53,053 nucleotides of DNA from UMGS172 sp045578845 (lineage in GTDB: Bacteria; Bacillota; Clostridia; Oscillospirales; Acutalibacteraceae). This document shows positions 13,335 through 22,666 of the stretch, piece after piece. The DNA lies in the NCBI GenBank assembly GCA_045578845.1, contig JAZNLA010000040.1:1-53053 (forward strand). The letters run 5' to 3'. Below the pieces are notes generated by a model. It was not told where the DNA came from. It made no database searches and saw nothing but the letters and a program-made list of their open reading frames with translations. The first letter of the stretch is position 1. Every line of letters begins with the position of its first letter. Both the position numbers and the translations under genes were made by a program.

Positions 13335-15506
13335 TCAATAATAATTTTTTTGAATAAGTTGCGATAATGTATCATTGTCTAAATTATAGGATAAAACACA
13401 CACAACATCATCGTCAATTTTCTTGGATTTTCCTGAACTCCATTCATAAAGTTCACCTTTATAATTGGTAAGACTATAGTCAATCAAATACAAAACTCTA
13501 CCGTCGGGAGTAAGTGAAAAATCATAAACATCATCATGTATTTTTTTAGACTTACCGTCACTATATACCTTTAATGTACCGTACTCTTTCTCTTCATTAT
13601 AATCTGTCAAATAATAAATATTACTTGCATCCTCGTCATAAAGAGTAATATATGTTGTAACATCATAATCAATAAGTGACTTATTTATGTAAAAATCTCC
13701 TTTAGAGTTATCTACATCTTTATAATACATAATTTTTTTATCGGTTATAAATCTATAGTAAGAATCATGTACCTCGGTATCATACAACTCAGGTGTGCCG
13801 ACCTTACCGTTTTTGATGGAAATTTTATATAAATCGCCACACCGCTCTTCTTCGGGAATATTATCTAAAAAATATACAGCGGTTCCCGAATCATTGATTA
13901 CATAATATGATGAATTATTGTGTTCAATATTATTCGCTTTATCTTTCACAGCAACATTTAAAGCAGAATTCTCACTCATACTTATTTGAATCTGTGATTC
14001 AACACTATAAACACTGGTAATTTCCGAAAGATTTATTTTATTAAAATTAGACAAATCACTAGATTTATATATGATAACCGGTGAGTCAACCGCATAGTTA
14101 TAAGAAGAATTATAGAGGAAAGAATCGGTAACTAACTTTTCAGTCGAACCGTCAAAGTAATACAAAGAATATGTGGACAGGTCAAATTCATAAGTTTCAA
14201 GCGATTCTCTTAAATCATCGCGGTCCATTTTATCATAATAAGCATCTAACGCTGCAGAATATTCATCATATGCAACCTCATATGCATTATAGGCGGCTTC
14301 GTACTCATCATAAGTATCGTAATTCCAACTATAAGGATAATCGGGCATTATGGGATATGTTATTAACGAATCCGACTCTTTCATATCATCATTGACGAAA
14401 TCCATTATCGAATTAGTTGACTCGTTAGATTTCAAATAATACAATTCGCCCGAATCGTAAATTGTTAGAACTTTATAAATCTCCGAAACGATTTTTGACT
14501 TATCTTTACCTTCAACATATTTGTACAAAGCATCTTCTTTTGTGAAATATACTGCGGTTAACTTGTCGTTGCACTTAATCAATTTCTCGACATCAGATAC
14601 TATCTTTTCTTTATCTTTCTTAGCAGTTTTTATATAAATTTCATTATCAAAATTTATATAAACAACCTTTTTTCCGTCATCAGTGACATAAAAAGTTTCA
14701 ACTTCACTTGCTATTTTATCTTTTGTGTCGGTTTTAATGTTATATTGATATAAGTTACCCTCATCATCGTCTTTAAGGTATGTTACTATATCAGCAGAAT
14801 CGTTAACATTGTAGTTTATGATACTTGAATCAATTTTTACCGATTTGCTGTCACTTTTAAGTGTTTTGTAGTAAAGATTAAAACCATCGTCGCTATCACT
14901 AAGTTTATCAGGGTAAAACAATTTCTTACCGTCTTTACTTAAATAGGTATAGTAACCGATAGCATAAGAAGCATCTGCAATATCCTCATTATCAATAGAA
15001 CTGTCAGAACTAATAAAATTATCGGTAATTTGGAAAGGTTTTGCATCTTTCTTTAACGAAGTATACATTATCTCTTTATCTTTAATATAAAGAGCATAAT
15101 TGTTTTTGGACCCGCCGCCTGATACCAATGAAACAATTAAAACTATAATACCAACTAAAGCAGTAATAATAATTCCTGCAGCAACAACGGCACCGGCGAT
15201 TATAAACGGTTTTTTAGAAAAGATTTTTTTACTTTTAGAAATAGACGAAGGCTTGTCTTCTAACGGTGCAACTTCTGTAGAATAAGTTTCTACATGATTA
15301 GACTCTACAGGTTTCACTTCTTCCGGTTGTTTAACAATAGTTATTATGGCCGCACCGCATTTTTGACAGAAAGAATCCCCCGATTTGATTTCGTTTCCAC
15401 ACGAAGTACAAAACGCCTTTTTTTCTACATCAACAGGTGTGCCGCAAGAAATACATACTTTTGCATCATCATTCAATTCGGCATTGCAGTTATTACAGAT
15501 TTTCAT
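13335..15506 (-). CDS. Membrane-anchored zinc-ribbon protein with large beta-repeat ectodomain
   Basis: A 723-residue protein. Residues 1-60 hold two Cys4 zinc ribbons (CNNC-CISC and CTSC-CQKC). After a charged linker, one transmembrane segment (about residues 103-128, rich in Ile, Val and Ala) leads to a roughly 590-residue outer domain. That domain has repeated short units of the form Y-strand, DGK, strand (for example YYTYLSKDGKKLFY), suggesting a beta-propeller. It also has a Tyr/Asp-rich stretch (YDEYEAAYNAYEVAYDEY) that may be coiled. The ATG at 15506 follows GAGGAGGG; an in-frame open stretch upstream to 15599 spans the promoter and is not used. Related DUF5050-like proteins occur in clostridia without known function; an envelope sensor is one guess. 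Confidence 0.85.
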   Translation of the reverse strand: MKICNNCNAELNDDAKVCISCGTPVDVEKKAFCTSCGNEIKSGDSFCQKCGAAIITIVKQPEEVKPVESNHVETYSTEVAPLEDKPSSISKSKKIFSKKPFIIAGAVVAAGIIITALVGIIVLIVSLVSGGGSKNNYALYIKDKEIMYTSLKKDAKPFQITDNFISSDSSIDNEDIADASYAIGYYTYLSKDGKKLFYPDKLSDSDDGFNLYYKTLKSDSKSVKIDSSIINYNVNDSADIVTYLKDDDEGNLYQYNIKTDTKDKIASEVETFYVTDDGKKVVYINFDNEIYIKTAKKDKEKIVSDVEKLIKCNDKLTAVYFTKEDALYKYVEGKDKSKIVSEIYKVLTIYDSGELYYLKSNESTNSIMDFVNDDMKESDSLITYPIMPDYPYSWNYDTYDEYEAAYNAYEVAYDEYSAALDAYYDKMDRDDLRESLETYEFDLSTYSLYYFDGSTEKLVTDSFLYNSSYNYAVDSPVIIYKSSDLSNFNKINLSEITSVYSVESQIQISMSENSALNVAVKDKANNIEHNNSSYYVINDSGTAVYFLDNIPEEERCGDLYKISIKNGKVGTPELYDTEVHDSYYRFITDKKIMYYKDVDNSKGDFYINKSLIDYDVTTYITLYDEDASNIYYLTDYNEEKEYGTLKVYSDGKSKKIHDDVYDFSLTPDGRVLYLIDYSLTNYKGELYEWSSGKSKKIDDDVVCVLSYNLDNDTLSQLIQKNYY

Positions 15507-15524
15507 AATTACCCTCCTCAATGT

Positions 15525-15586
15525 GCTGTTGTATAAAAATACAACTTTCTGTGACAAATTATACCATATTATTACAATATTTTCAA
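15525..15586 (-). promoter_or_regulatory. Strong promoter and leader hairpin of the zinc-ribbon protein gene
   Basis: Minus-strand TTGAAA (15581-15586), a 17-bp spacer ending TGG (extended -10) and TATAAT (15558-15563). The leader then contains a perfect hairpin GTTGTAT-TTTT-ATACAAC just before the ribosome binding site. The hairpin may stabilize the mRNA. Confidence 0.7.
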
Positions 15587-15601
15587 GTATTATATACAAA
15601 A

Positions 15602-15631
15602 AAACGGTACAGTTAAATAACTGTACCGTTT
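15602..15631 (-). terminator. Terminator of fucO
   Basis: A 14-bp perfect stem (15602-15615 with 15618-15631), 2-nt loop, followed on the minus strand by a run of seven T. Confidence 0.9.
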
Positions 15632-15641
15632 ATACTTATTC

Positions 15642-16790
15642 TTACATCAAAGAGAGGTAAAGTTCTTTAATTTCTTCAACACTTGTATCTCTGGGGTTAC
15701 CGGGACGGCAAGCATCGGCGAATGCACTTTCGCTAAGGAAGTCAATATCTTCTTTCTTAACGATTTCTTTAAGGTCAGCAGGAATACCAACATCGGCACT
15801 AAGTTTCTTAACTGCGTCAACTGCGGATTTTCTCGCATCTTCAATACTCATGGCATCAGTACCCTCAACGCCCATAGCCTTTGCGATTTCACGGTACTTA
15901 TCACCTGTATTAGGTGCATTATATTCCATAACGGTAGGAAGAATAATTGCATTGGCAACACCATGAGGCGTGTCATAAAGGGCACCCAAAGGATGAGCCA
16001 TAGAGTGAACAATACCAAGACCTACGTTTGAGAAGCCCATACCTGCAATATACTGACCGAGAGCCATACCCTCTCTGCCGTCAGCAGTATTGTCAACGGC
16101 ACCGCGAAGGCTTTTAGCAATAATTTCAATAGCCTTAATATGGAACATATCACTCATTTCCCAAGCACCCTTGGTGATGTAACCTTCGATAGCATGGGTA
16201 AGAGCATCCATACCGGTAGCAGCAGTAAGACCCTTGGGCATTGTGCTCATCATATCGGGGTCAACAACTGCAACTACGGGAATATCATGAACGTCAACAC
16301 ATACCATTTTACGATTTTTTTCTGCATCGGTAATAACATAGTTAATGGTAACCTCTGCGGCAGTACCGGCGGTTGTGGGAACTGCGATAATAGGAACGCA
16401 TTTATTTTTAGTAGGTGCAACACCTTCAAGGCTTACAACATCAGCAAATTCGGGGTTGGTAATAATAATACCGATTGCCTTTGCGGTATCCATTGAAGAA
16501 CCGCCGCCAATAGCAATAATGCAGTCAGCTCCAGCCTTTTTGAATGCCTCAACACCGGTTTGTACATTTTCGATTGTAGGGTTGGCCTTAATGTTGCTGT
16601 AAATTTCGTAACTGAACGAAATTTTGTCAAGCACATCGGTAACCTTTTTGGTAACACCGAATTTAATAAGGTCGGGGTCGGAGCATACAAAAGCCTTTTT
16701 AAAGCCTCTTGCTGTCACCTCGTCAGCAATAGCCGAGATGGCACCTGCACCATGATAACTGGTTTCGTTAAGAACAAATCTGTTTGCCAT
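15642..16790 (-). CDS. fucO: Lactaldehyde reductase (iron-containing alcohol dehydrogenase)
   Basis: A 382-residue group III alcohol dehydrogenase, the same length as E. coli FucO and similar along the whole chain (start MANRFVLNET; AIGGGSSMDTAKAIGI; VPTTAGTAAEVTINYVITD; ATGMDALTHAIEGYI). The NAD-binding GGGS is near residue 97. The Fe(II) ligands are the Asp and His in MDALTH plus His residues in VHSMAHPLGA and YDTPHG. FucO reduces L-lactaldehyde from fucose or rhamnose breakdown to 1,2-propanediol with NADH. No fucose or rhamnose catabolic genes are adjacent, so the physiological aldehyde may differ. It lies 44 bp after the alpha/beta hydrolase gene and is probably cotranscribed with it. 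The start follows AAAGGAAAG. Confidence 0.9.
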   Translation of the reverse strand: MANRFVLNETSYHGAGAISAIADEVTARGFKKAFVCSDPDLIKFGVTKKVTDVLDKISFSYEIYSNIKANPTIENVQTGVEAFKKAGADCIIAIGGGSSMDTAKAIGIIITNPEFADVVSLEGVAPTKNKCVPIIAVPTTAGTAAEVTINYVITDAEKNRKMVCVDVHDIPVVAVVDPDMMSTMPKGLTAATGMDALTHAIEGYITKGAWEMSDMFHIKAIEIIAKSLRGAVDNTADGREGMALGQYIAGMGFSNVGLGIVHSMAHPLGALYDTPHGVANAIILPTVMEYNAPNTGDKYREIAKAMGVEGTDAMSIEDARKSAVDAVKKLSADVGIPADLKEIVKKEDIDFLSESAFADACRPGNPRDTSVEEIKELYLSLM

Positions 16791-16834
16791 TTTGTATCTT
16801 TCCTTTCTATTACACCGCTTTTGCGGAAATTCAA

Positions 16835-17830
16835 CTAATCATTAAAACCCGAAATTTCACACTTATGGAAAAAATCTTTTACTGCCTTAGAATAAGCCTT
16901 TTCATCAGTGACAAAACTCATTCCGTGACCGGCACCCGGTACAATCAGTAATTCTTTCGGTGCTGTACATGCTTTATAATTCACAAACGTCATATCTATG
17001 GGCACAAAACTGTCATCAGAGCCGTGAATAAATAAGACGGGTTTTTCATTTTCGGCTAAAGCCTCGATTGTAGAATACTCGGCACCGTCATACTGTGCCT
17101 CTTTTTTACATATTGCGTTAGCAATAGGATATGTTATTTTAGCACTTAATTTTAAATTATTTTTTATAACGTGTTCCCAAATGCTTTGCGGAGAAGTAAA
17201 TCCGCAATCAGCAATTATGCCTTTAACATTATCAGGTAAACTAAACCCGCCTGTCATAAGTACAGTAGTGGCACCCATTGAAACACCTAACAGATAAATA
17301 GGAATATCATTGCCGAAACGTTCGGATATATAGTTTACCCAAGCCAAACAATCATATCTTTCAAGAACACCGAAACCTATGTATTCCCCGTCGCTGTCAT
17401 TTTGTCCGCGTTGGTCAGGAAAAAGTATACTGCAACCATTTTTATGATAGAAATCAATAGCACAACCAAAATCTAACTGCCAACTTGACCTCCAACCATG
17501 CATTGCAATAACAATGCGTTTGGGATGTTCAGCGGGATAAAAATGGCCTGTTAAATTAAGCCCGTCATGACTTTTAATAGCAACCGTTTCAGTTTTAAGA
17601 TACTCTGCAACTTCTTTGCCCTGCATTATAATTTTAGAATTCGGGTCACTTAGCATACCGCCCGTAAGACGGTCTTGCACACGGCTCGGCACCTTAAAAA
17701 CATTCATTTTACGTTTTACCGCAACATTTATAAGCACCCTGCTTATGGCTAAGGTAGCACCTACTGCACCAGCCGCGACCATGGCCGCAGAAGTAGTTGC
17801 AATAATAATATTTCTTGTGGATTTTTTCAT
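16835..17830 (-). CDS. Membrane-anchored alpha/beta hydrolase
   Basis: A 331-residue hydrolase. An N-terminal hydrophobic segment (about residues 5-30, Ala-rich) should anchor it in the membrane, or serve as a signal, with the catalytic domain outside. The alpha/beta fold begins near residue 85 with VIAMHGWRSSW (oxyanion region). The nucleophile is Ser in GVSMGATTV, the acid Asp in FIHGSDDSFVP and the base His in PGAGHGMSF. It resembles the BAAT/esterase-like family of the S9-type hydrolases; the substrate is unknown. The ATG at 17830 (GGGGGAA upstream) is preferred to the in-frame ATG at 17851, which lacks a ribosome binding site. Confidence 0.85.
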   Translation of the reverse strand: MKKSTRNIIIATTSAAMVAAGAVGATLAISRVLINVAVKRKMNVFKVPSRVQDRLTGGMLSDPNSKIIMQGKEVAEYLKTETVAIKSHDGLNLTGHFYPAEHPKRIVIAMHGWRSSWQLDFGCAIDFYHKNGCSILFPDQRGQNDSDGEYIGFGVLERYDCLAWVNYISERFGNDIPIYLLGVSMGATTVLMTGGFSLPDNVKGIIADCGFTSPQSIWEHVIKNNLKLSAKITYPIANAICKKEAQYDGAEYSTIEALAENEKPVLFIHGSDDSFVPIDMTFVNYKACTAPKELLIVPGAGHGMSFVTDEKAYSKAVKDFFHKCEISGFND

Positions 17831-17926
17831 AAAAATTCCCCCAAAAAACATTTCAAGATCGTAGTATAAATATTATACTAAAAATATAATTAAATTTCAA
17901 CTCTAACTATATAAAACTAAAAAATT

Positions 17927-18814
17927 TTAAAGAACAAAGGTGACTGCATTATGAATATTTTCTATATTTACGACCGACTCGCCTTTTGCAAACTCGCCGT
18001 CTAATGTCCAGTCAATATCGTCATTAGAATAGAATTTCACACTGCTTGTTTTATAAAACTCTATTCCACCGTTATCAAATTTTGATGTTGTAAGAGCGTG
18101 AATAATTTTATTAAGTTCTGATATACTTTTAGGCACTTTTATAAGTGCAAGTTCAAACTTACCGTCGCTTAAATCAACAAAAGAATCGTCAAGTTTAACA
18201 ATACCCGCCACAGAAGTCGAATTAGTTACTGCACCGAAAATAAAATCATCTTCAATTTCTTCATGGTCGGTCACTATTTTCATATGATAACTGCGAAGTT
18301 TACCGATTTCTTTAACACCGCCGAGAAAATAAGCCAATCTTCCGTAAATATTCTTAATATCCTGCGAAACATTGTATGATGTAGCGGTAAACGCACCAAA
18401 AGCGGCAACATAAGTAAAGTATTTATTTTGATTAAAATGACCTATATCAAGATTTTTAATTCCGCCGTTAGCAATGGTTAAAGCCGCTTTTGAAGGTTTT
18501 AAAGAAATCTTCATACCGGTAGCAAAATCGTTTGTACTTCCAGCAGGAATATAACCAAGCGGCAGGTTATTGCCAGAACTTAAAAGACCGGTTATAGTTT
18601 CATTTAATGTACCGTCACCGCCCAAACAAATGACCATTTCATGACCGTTTTCCTTTGCTTTTGCGGCAAGCGATGAAGCATGGCCTCTGCGTTCGGTAAC
18701 TGCCACAGTTACATACATTCCGCTGCTTTGCAGAGTTTTAACAACACTTAACAATGAATTTCTTGCTTTCATTTTACCCGAAACAGGGTTAACAATCAGC
18801 AAAACGCTTTTCAA
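17927..18814 (-). CDS. Diacylglycerol kinase-family lipid kinase (DagK/YegS type)
   Basis: A 295-residue soluble lipid kinase of the DAGK_cat family. Signatures are LLIVNPVSGKMKA near the start, VICLGGDGTLNETI (the GGDGT nucleotide-binding loop) and LGYIPAGSTNDFATGM. DagK phosphorylates diacylglycerol formed when phosphatidylglycerol head groups are used for envelope polymers; YegS/BmrU relatives act on other lipids. I place the start at TTG 18814, 7 bp after AGAGGTG; the GTG at 18823 lies inside that ribosome binding site. It is the last gene of the four-gene envelope operon, 18 bp after the PAP2 gene, which suggests paired lipid phosphorylation and dephosphorylation. Confidence 0.9.
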   Translation of the reverse strand: MKSVLLIVNPVSGKMKARNSLLSVVKTLQSSGMYVTVAVTERRGHASSLAAKAKENGHEMVICLGGDGTLNETITGLLSSGNNLPLGYIPAGSTNDFATGMKISLKPSKAALTIANGGIKNLDIGHFNQNKYFTYVAAFGAFTATSYNVSQDIKNIYGRLAYFLGGVKEIGKLRSYHMKIVTDHEEIEDDFIFGAVTNSTSVAGIVKLDDSFVDLSDGKFELALIKVPKSISELNKIIHALTTSKFDNGGIEFYKTSSVKFYSNDDIDWTLDGEFAKGESVVNIENIHNAVTFVL

Positions 18815-18832
18815 AAAGAACACCTCTGATAT

Positions 18833-19381
18833 TTATTGACCTATTTTTTTAGATTTATACAAACTGTGCACTTTGTTCACAATATAGCAAGCAAGTACAC
18901 CGAATGTAATACCTAAAACCGCACCCACAAGCACATCGGTGGGATAATGAACATATAAATAAAGTCTTGAAAGTGCAACTAATATTGCAATAACAATAGC
19001 CGGAATACCGAAACGCTTATCACGTATTAAAAGCACCGTTGCCGCTTCGAAACATGCGAGTGTATGACCCGAAGGAAAAGATTTATCATGAAGTCTTTCG
19101 ACCAACAGTTCGACATCTACACCCGGCATATCATACGGTCTTACTCTGCCCACAACCGGTTTTAGGAAAAGGTTTCCTACAAGCAGACCTAAAACAAGGG
19201 CAACACCCATCATGATTCCGGTTTTACGTGTTTTCTTAAAAATCAAAAAAACTACTGCGACCGCAATCCAAAATATGCCTGCATCACCGAGTTTAGTAAT
19301 AAGCGGCATAAACAGATCTAAAAAACCGCATTGAAATGTATCGGCGATAAAATCAAGAATTTTCAATTCAAATATATTCAT
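18833..19381 (-). CDS. PAP2-family membrane phosphatase (undecaprenyl-diphosphatase-like)
   Basis: A 182-residue membrane phosphatase with about five hydrophobic segments. All three acid-phosphatase motifs are present: K-x6-RP (KPVVGRVRP), PSGH (SFPSGHTLACF) and SR-x5-H-x3-D (SRLYLYVHYPTD). Small proteins of this type (YbjG/BcrC) recycle undecaprenyl pyrophosphate or dephosphorylate phosphatidate outside the membrane. It is in an operon with a glycosyltransferase fusion and a lipid kinase, so its substrate is probably a lipid carrier or lipid phosphate from that pathway. A second, unrelated undecaprenyl-diphosphatase (uppP) lies at 31403. Confidence 0.9.
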   Translation of the reverse strand: MNIFELKILDFIADTFQCGFLDLFMPLITKLGDAGIFWIAVAVVFLIFKKTRKTGIMMGVALVLGLLVGNLFLKPVVGRVRPYDMPGVDVELLVERLHDKSFPSGHTLACFEAATVLLIRDKRFGIPAIVIAILVALSRLYLYVHYPTDVLVGAVLGITFGVLACYIVNKVHSLYKSKKIGQ

Positions 19382-19390
19382 ATAAATCCC

Positions 19391-20461
19391 CTAATTATTA
19401 GTGACAATATCATAAATAAGCGGTTTGCCGTCAGATACGCGTACATAGAAAATCAAATCAATATTTTCTATATGATTGGCTTTGCCTGCCCTATACAAAG
19501 TTTCTTTCAAGGTCACTCTGCAAGAAAAAACTTCATCACTGTAACCATAAAACTCAAAGGCTTTTTCATCGGTAATATCGAAGCCTTCATGTTTTCTAAC
19601 CCAATTAACTTCACTTGTTCTGACCTTTTGGTATATATCAGAACTTTTGTCAAGATATTTAGAAACGGCAGCAAAACTACCGTCATTAGACATATAAGCG
19701 GTATATGCCCTTGCGGCAGAAATCATATTTACTTTATATGTATCTTCAAGTTCTTGGCTAAATAATACCGACGCCGTGAAAACATCTTGCACCAAGTCAT
19801 ATGTTACTGCAACTTCATTCATATTAGGTGCTTTTGCAGTGACAATCGGTTCTTTTAAAAGTCCGTCAATTTTATATTCATCATATTTAATCCCTGATGT
19901 GCCCTCTGGCATATACTTACATGAGTCACTTTCAATATTACTGCCGGTTTTATAAACATCGGGAACTGCAACCGAATTAACAAACGGCAAATATCCCGTC
20001 GGCACACGAATTGTTATATCACCATATCCGTCAAACAACAACTGTGCAGAACTCAATTTGTAATTTTTAAAACCGTACTTTACCTCATCGAGTTCGCGTA
20101 GTGTAAAATAAGCAATCAATTTTCCGTCAGCAGTAACAGCATATTTAGCGGTATTATTATCATCTGCCGTAACGGCAAAACACTTCAATGTTTCAGGATT
20201 ATAAAGTTCGGCAATCGAAGAATTTACATCATCTCCGCTTTCAAACAAAGCGACCTCTTCATTTGCATCAAGCATAAGTCCCGATATATTCATTTTCTTG
20301 AAATATTCATTGAATACACGTTCTGCCTCATACTTAGGTCTAGTAGATTCATATGATTTAAGCACGCTTGTAAGTACGAATACCGCAACAATAAGCAATA
20401 TTAAAAGCAATACCATTACGCTTATATAAATTTTCATGAATTTAGACATTTTACGCTTCAT
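19391..20461 (-). CDS. Single-pass membrane-anchored extracellular protein, unknown function
   Basis: A 356-residue protein I do not recognise. A lysine-rich start is followed by one strong transmembrane segment (about residues 10-32), then about 320 residues predicted outside the cell with mixed alpha/beta character, ending in a strand-rich tail. There is no lipobox or LPxTG. The ATG at 20461 follows GAGGTGA; the GTG at 20470 overlaps the upstream stop and has no ribosome binding site. It sits between the GT2-GtrA-glycosidase fusion gene and the PAP2 gene with gaps of only 5 and 9 bp, so it should work with them, perhaps as a partner or substrate-binding protein. That is inference from position only. 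Confidence 0.75.
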   Translation of the reverse strand: MKRKMSKFMKIYISVMVLLLILLIVAVFVLTSVLKSYESTRPKYEAERVFNEYFKKMNISGLMLDANEEVALFESGDDVNSSIAELYNPETLKCFAVTADDNNTAKYAVTADGKLIAYFTLRELDEVKYGFKNYKLSSAQLLFDGYGDITIRVPTGYLPFVNSVAVPDVYKTGSNIESDSCKYMPEGTSGIKYDEYKIDGLLKEPIVTAKAPNMNEVAVTYDLVQDVFTASVLFSQELEDTYKVNMISAARAYTAYMSNDGSFAAVSKYLDKSSDIYQKVRTSEVNWVRKHEGFDITDEKAFEFYGYSDEVFSCRVTLKETLYRAGKANHIENIDLIFYVRVSDGKPLIYDIVTNN

Positions 20462-20466
20462 ATATG

Positions 20467-22629
20467 TCACCTCGCAACGCAGAAGTAGGTCGGTATTCTT
20501 CTCGGCGGCGTAAATGCTTTATACCTGTTTGTTAAGCCTTGCAACTGATATTGGTCAAGTGTCGATTTATCAACATTATACTTATCAAAATAGTTTTCAT
20601 AGTACATCATTGCAGAAGAGCCGCCGTCAAGCATTGCGGCATTTACCACTCCGTAACTGACCATTATATCAATAACATCATTATACGTAGCACCGATACT
20701 GCTTGCAGTTCTGCCATCAGTAACAACAAAAACAAATGTGCCGTCAGCACGTTGACCGATAGCAGTCCTTTGTGCTGCACCTGTGTTACCCTCTTTATAA
20801 AGAATATGAACACCGGTTTCATCGGAATTTATAAGCACATTACCGTTTTGGAATGATACGGCATCTCTGATATTCAATTCATCTGCCTTTTGCTTGGTCA
20901 TACCTTCAGAAACTACAAGTTTATTATTTTTATCAATGCCGATAAATGTTCTTTTTGCACCATCATTCCACACACATTTACCGTTTGAATATGTAAGTCC
21001 CATTGGTCTTGCACCGTTACCTACACCGCCTGCGTCTGCAAATTCACCGCCGTTTATCATAGCCACCGCATCTTCTTTTTTTGCCATTGCAAAAATTCGC
21101 ATACCCTCAGAAGCCGACGCAAAATTATCAGACGAGGTACCTACATAAACCTTTGACGGGTCACGCACAAGCATAATATATGCTTTGAAATTATTATAAC
21201 TTGCAGGAATATACTTTATACCGTCGATAGCCTTTGACCACTCGTCGTCGGTAACGGTTTCACCGCCGTAATTGTCCATATCAATAGTAAGTTTACTGTC
21301 AACAAAACTGTTTTCAACAATTGTGTCGACCTCTTCTTGCGAAAGAAAAAGTCCGGGAATCCATTTAGTAGCACTAGCCTGCTTTGCCGATAACACTAAC
21401 GCATCACGCAATGTGGGACTTGGTCCGTTGGCAATAACCGATACCAAAACAATTACTGTAATTAATATATACAGCAACCCTGAGCCTATACAGCCAAAAA
21501 CACGTCGTACAACTACAGCAGGACGAAGTTTAGATTTAGTATTAGTATCTTTATTCATTTTTTTAACAGGTGCAAATACCCAATTTTGCTGAATACGGAA
21601 ACTTAAAATAAAAAGTATAACATCAACAACCAATTTTAATAAGGTTGTCAACACTTCATTTTCTATATGTAATAATAATGTGAGCCCCTTAACCGAGTAT
21701 GCCGAAGTTAACAAAACAGGGACAGCCAAAACTATATAGCGTAACAAAGACCTCCAAAAGTTATTGGCTTTATTAAACACTGTATTGCGGTTAACCAAAA
21801 AATTAACCATAGACGAACAAACCCTTGCAACAGCGGTTGCAAACAGTATTTCATGCGGATTACCGCTAAAGAAAAACTTAATACCAAGGTAAAACAGTAA
21901 CAGTTCAACAACCGAACTGAAAACCGAACTAAACAAAAACTTAAACATCAATTTATAGATTCTGAAAGAATCCACCAAAGGTCTGAAATGCGATGTTTCG
22001 TTATCATTTAAGTATACGGTATCAATCGGAACTTCACAAAACGGAATATCCTGCCTTTTAAACTCAAGCAGCATATTGGTTTCATATTCATATCTTGAGC
22101 CTTGAATTTTCAACATTTCGGCTAAATGCTTTTTAGGTATTGCTCGAAGACCCGTTTGAGTATCGGTAATCTTTAAACCGCAAAACAGTCTTAAAACCAT
22201 ACGGGTTGTCTTATTACCGAAACGACTTCTCAGTGGAACGTCAGGTTTAGAAAAATCACGGTAACCAAGGACAATTTGACCTGTTTCAAGCATTTTTTTG
22301 GTGCAGTTAATAATATCTTTAGTAAGATGCTGTCCATCAGCATCAATAGTTATAACACCAAAATTACCCGTGCTTCTGAAATTAAGAAAATATTTAAACG
22401 CCGACTTTAATGCATCACCCTTACCGCGGTTACGTCTATGATGAATAATAGTACAACTTGGGTGTTGCTCCGGATTCGGGAAATTATGCATATATTCTTT
22501 ATCACTGCCATCGTCAACAATAATTATATCGTCAAAACCGTTTTCTTCAAGTTCACACACAGTATTAAGCAGTTTTTCGTCAGGATTAAGCGACGGAATA
22601 ATAACCGTTACATTATAACTTCCCAACAA
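20467..22629 (-). CDS. Three-part fusion: GT2 glycosyltransferase, GtrA membrane domain, phosphodiester glycosidase
   Basis: A 720-residue fusion. Residues 5-225 are a family 2 glycosyltransferase of the polyprenyl-phosphate type (VTVIIPSLNPDEKLL; metal-binding DAD at 96-98; DTQTGLRA). Residues 228-355 are a four-helix GtrA-like membrane domain (VNFLVNRNTVFN, then FRIQQNWVFA), a fold found in lipid-linked sugar flipping. After a linker, a transmembrane segment at 377-400 leads to an outer NAGPA-type phosphodiester glycosidase (about 490-720; INGGEFADAGG, VFVVTDGR, AMLDGGSSAMMYY). NAGPA relatives remove sugars attached through phosphodiester bonds. One chain could thus make, translocate and process a lipid-linked sugar. 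The start is TTG at 22629 or 22626, behind GGGGGTG. It is the first gene of the envelope operon. Confidence 0.9.
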   Translation of the reverse strand: MLGSYNVTVIIPSLNPDEKLLNTVCELEENGFDDIIIVDDGSDKEYMHNFPNPEQHPSCTIIHHRRNRGKGDALKSAFKYFLNFRSTGNFGVITIDADGQHLTKDIINCTKKMLETGQIVLGYRDFSKPDVPLRSRFGNKTTRMVLRLFCGLKITDTQTGLRAIPKKHLAEMLKIQGSRYEYETNMLLEFKRQDIPFCEVPIDTVYLNDNETSHFRPLVDSFRIYKLMFKFLFSSVFSSVVELLLFYLGIKFFFSGNPHEILFATAVARVCSSMVNFLVNRNTVFNKANNFWRSLLRYIVLAVPVLLTSAYSVKGLTLLLHIENEVLTTLLKLVVDVILFILSFRIQQNWVFAPVKKMNKDTNTKSKLRPAVVVRRVFGCIGSGLLYILITVIVLVSVIANGPSPTLRDALVLSAKQASATKWIPGLFLSQEEVDTIVENSFVDSKLTIDMDNYGGETVTDDEWSKAIDGIKYIPASYNNFKAYIMLVRDPSKVYVGTSSDNFASASEGMRIFAMAKKEDAVAMINGGEFADAGGVGNGARPMGLTYSNGKCVWNDGAKRTFIGIDKNNKLVVSEGMTKQKADELNIRDAVSFQNGNVLINSDETGVHILYKEGNTGAAQRTAIGQRADGTFVFVVTDGRTASSIGATYNDVIDIMVSYGVVNAAMLDGGSSAMMYYENYFDKYNVDKSTLDQYQLQGLTNRYKAFTPPRRIPTYFCVAR

Positions 22630-22666
22630 CTACACCCCCAAAACAAATAAAAGAATATAATTCGAC

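Noticed and set aside
15507..15599. N-terminal extension of the zinc-ribbon protein
   Set aside because: The in-frame stretch spans the promoter and leader hairpin; GAGGAGG precedes the ATG at 15506.
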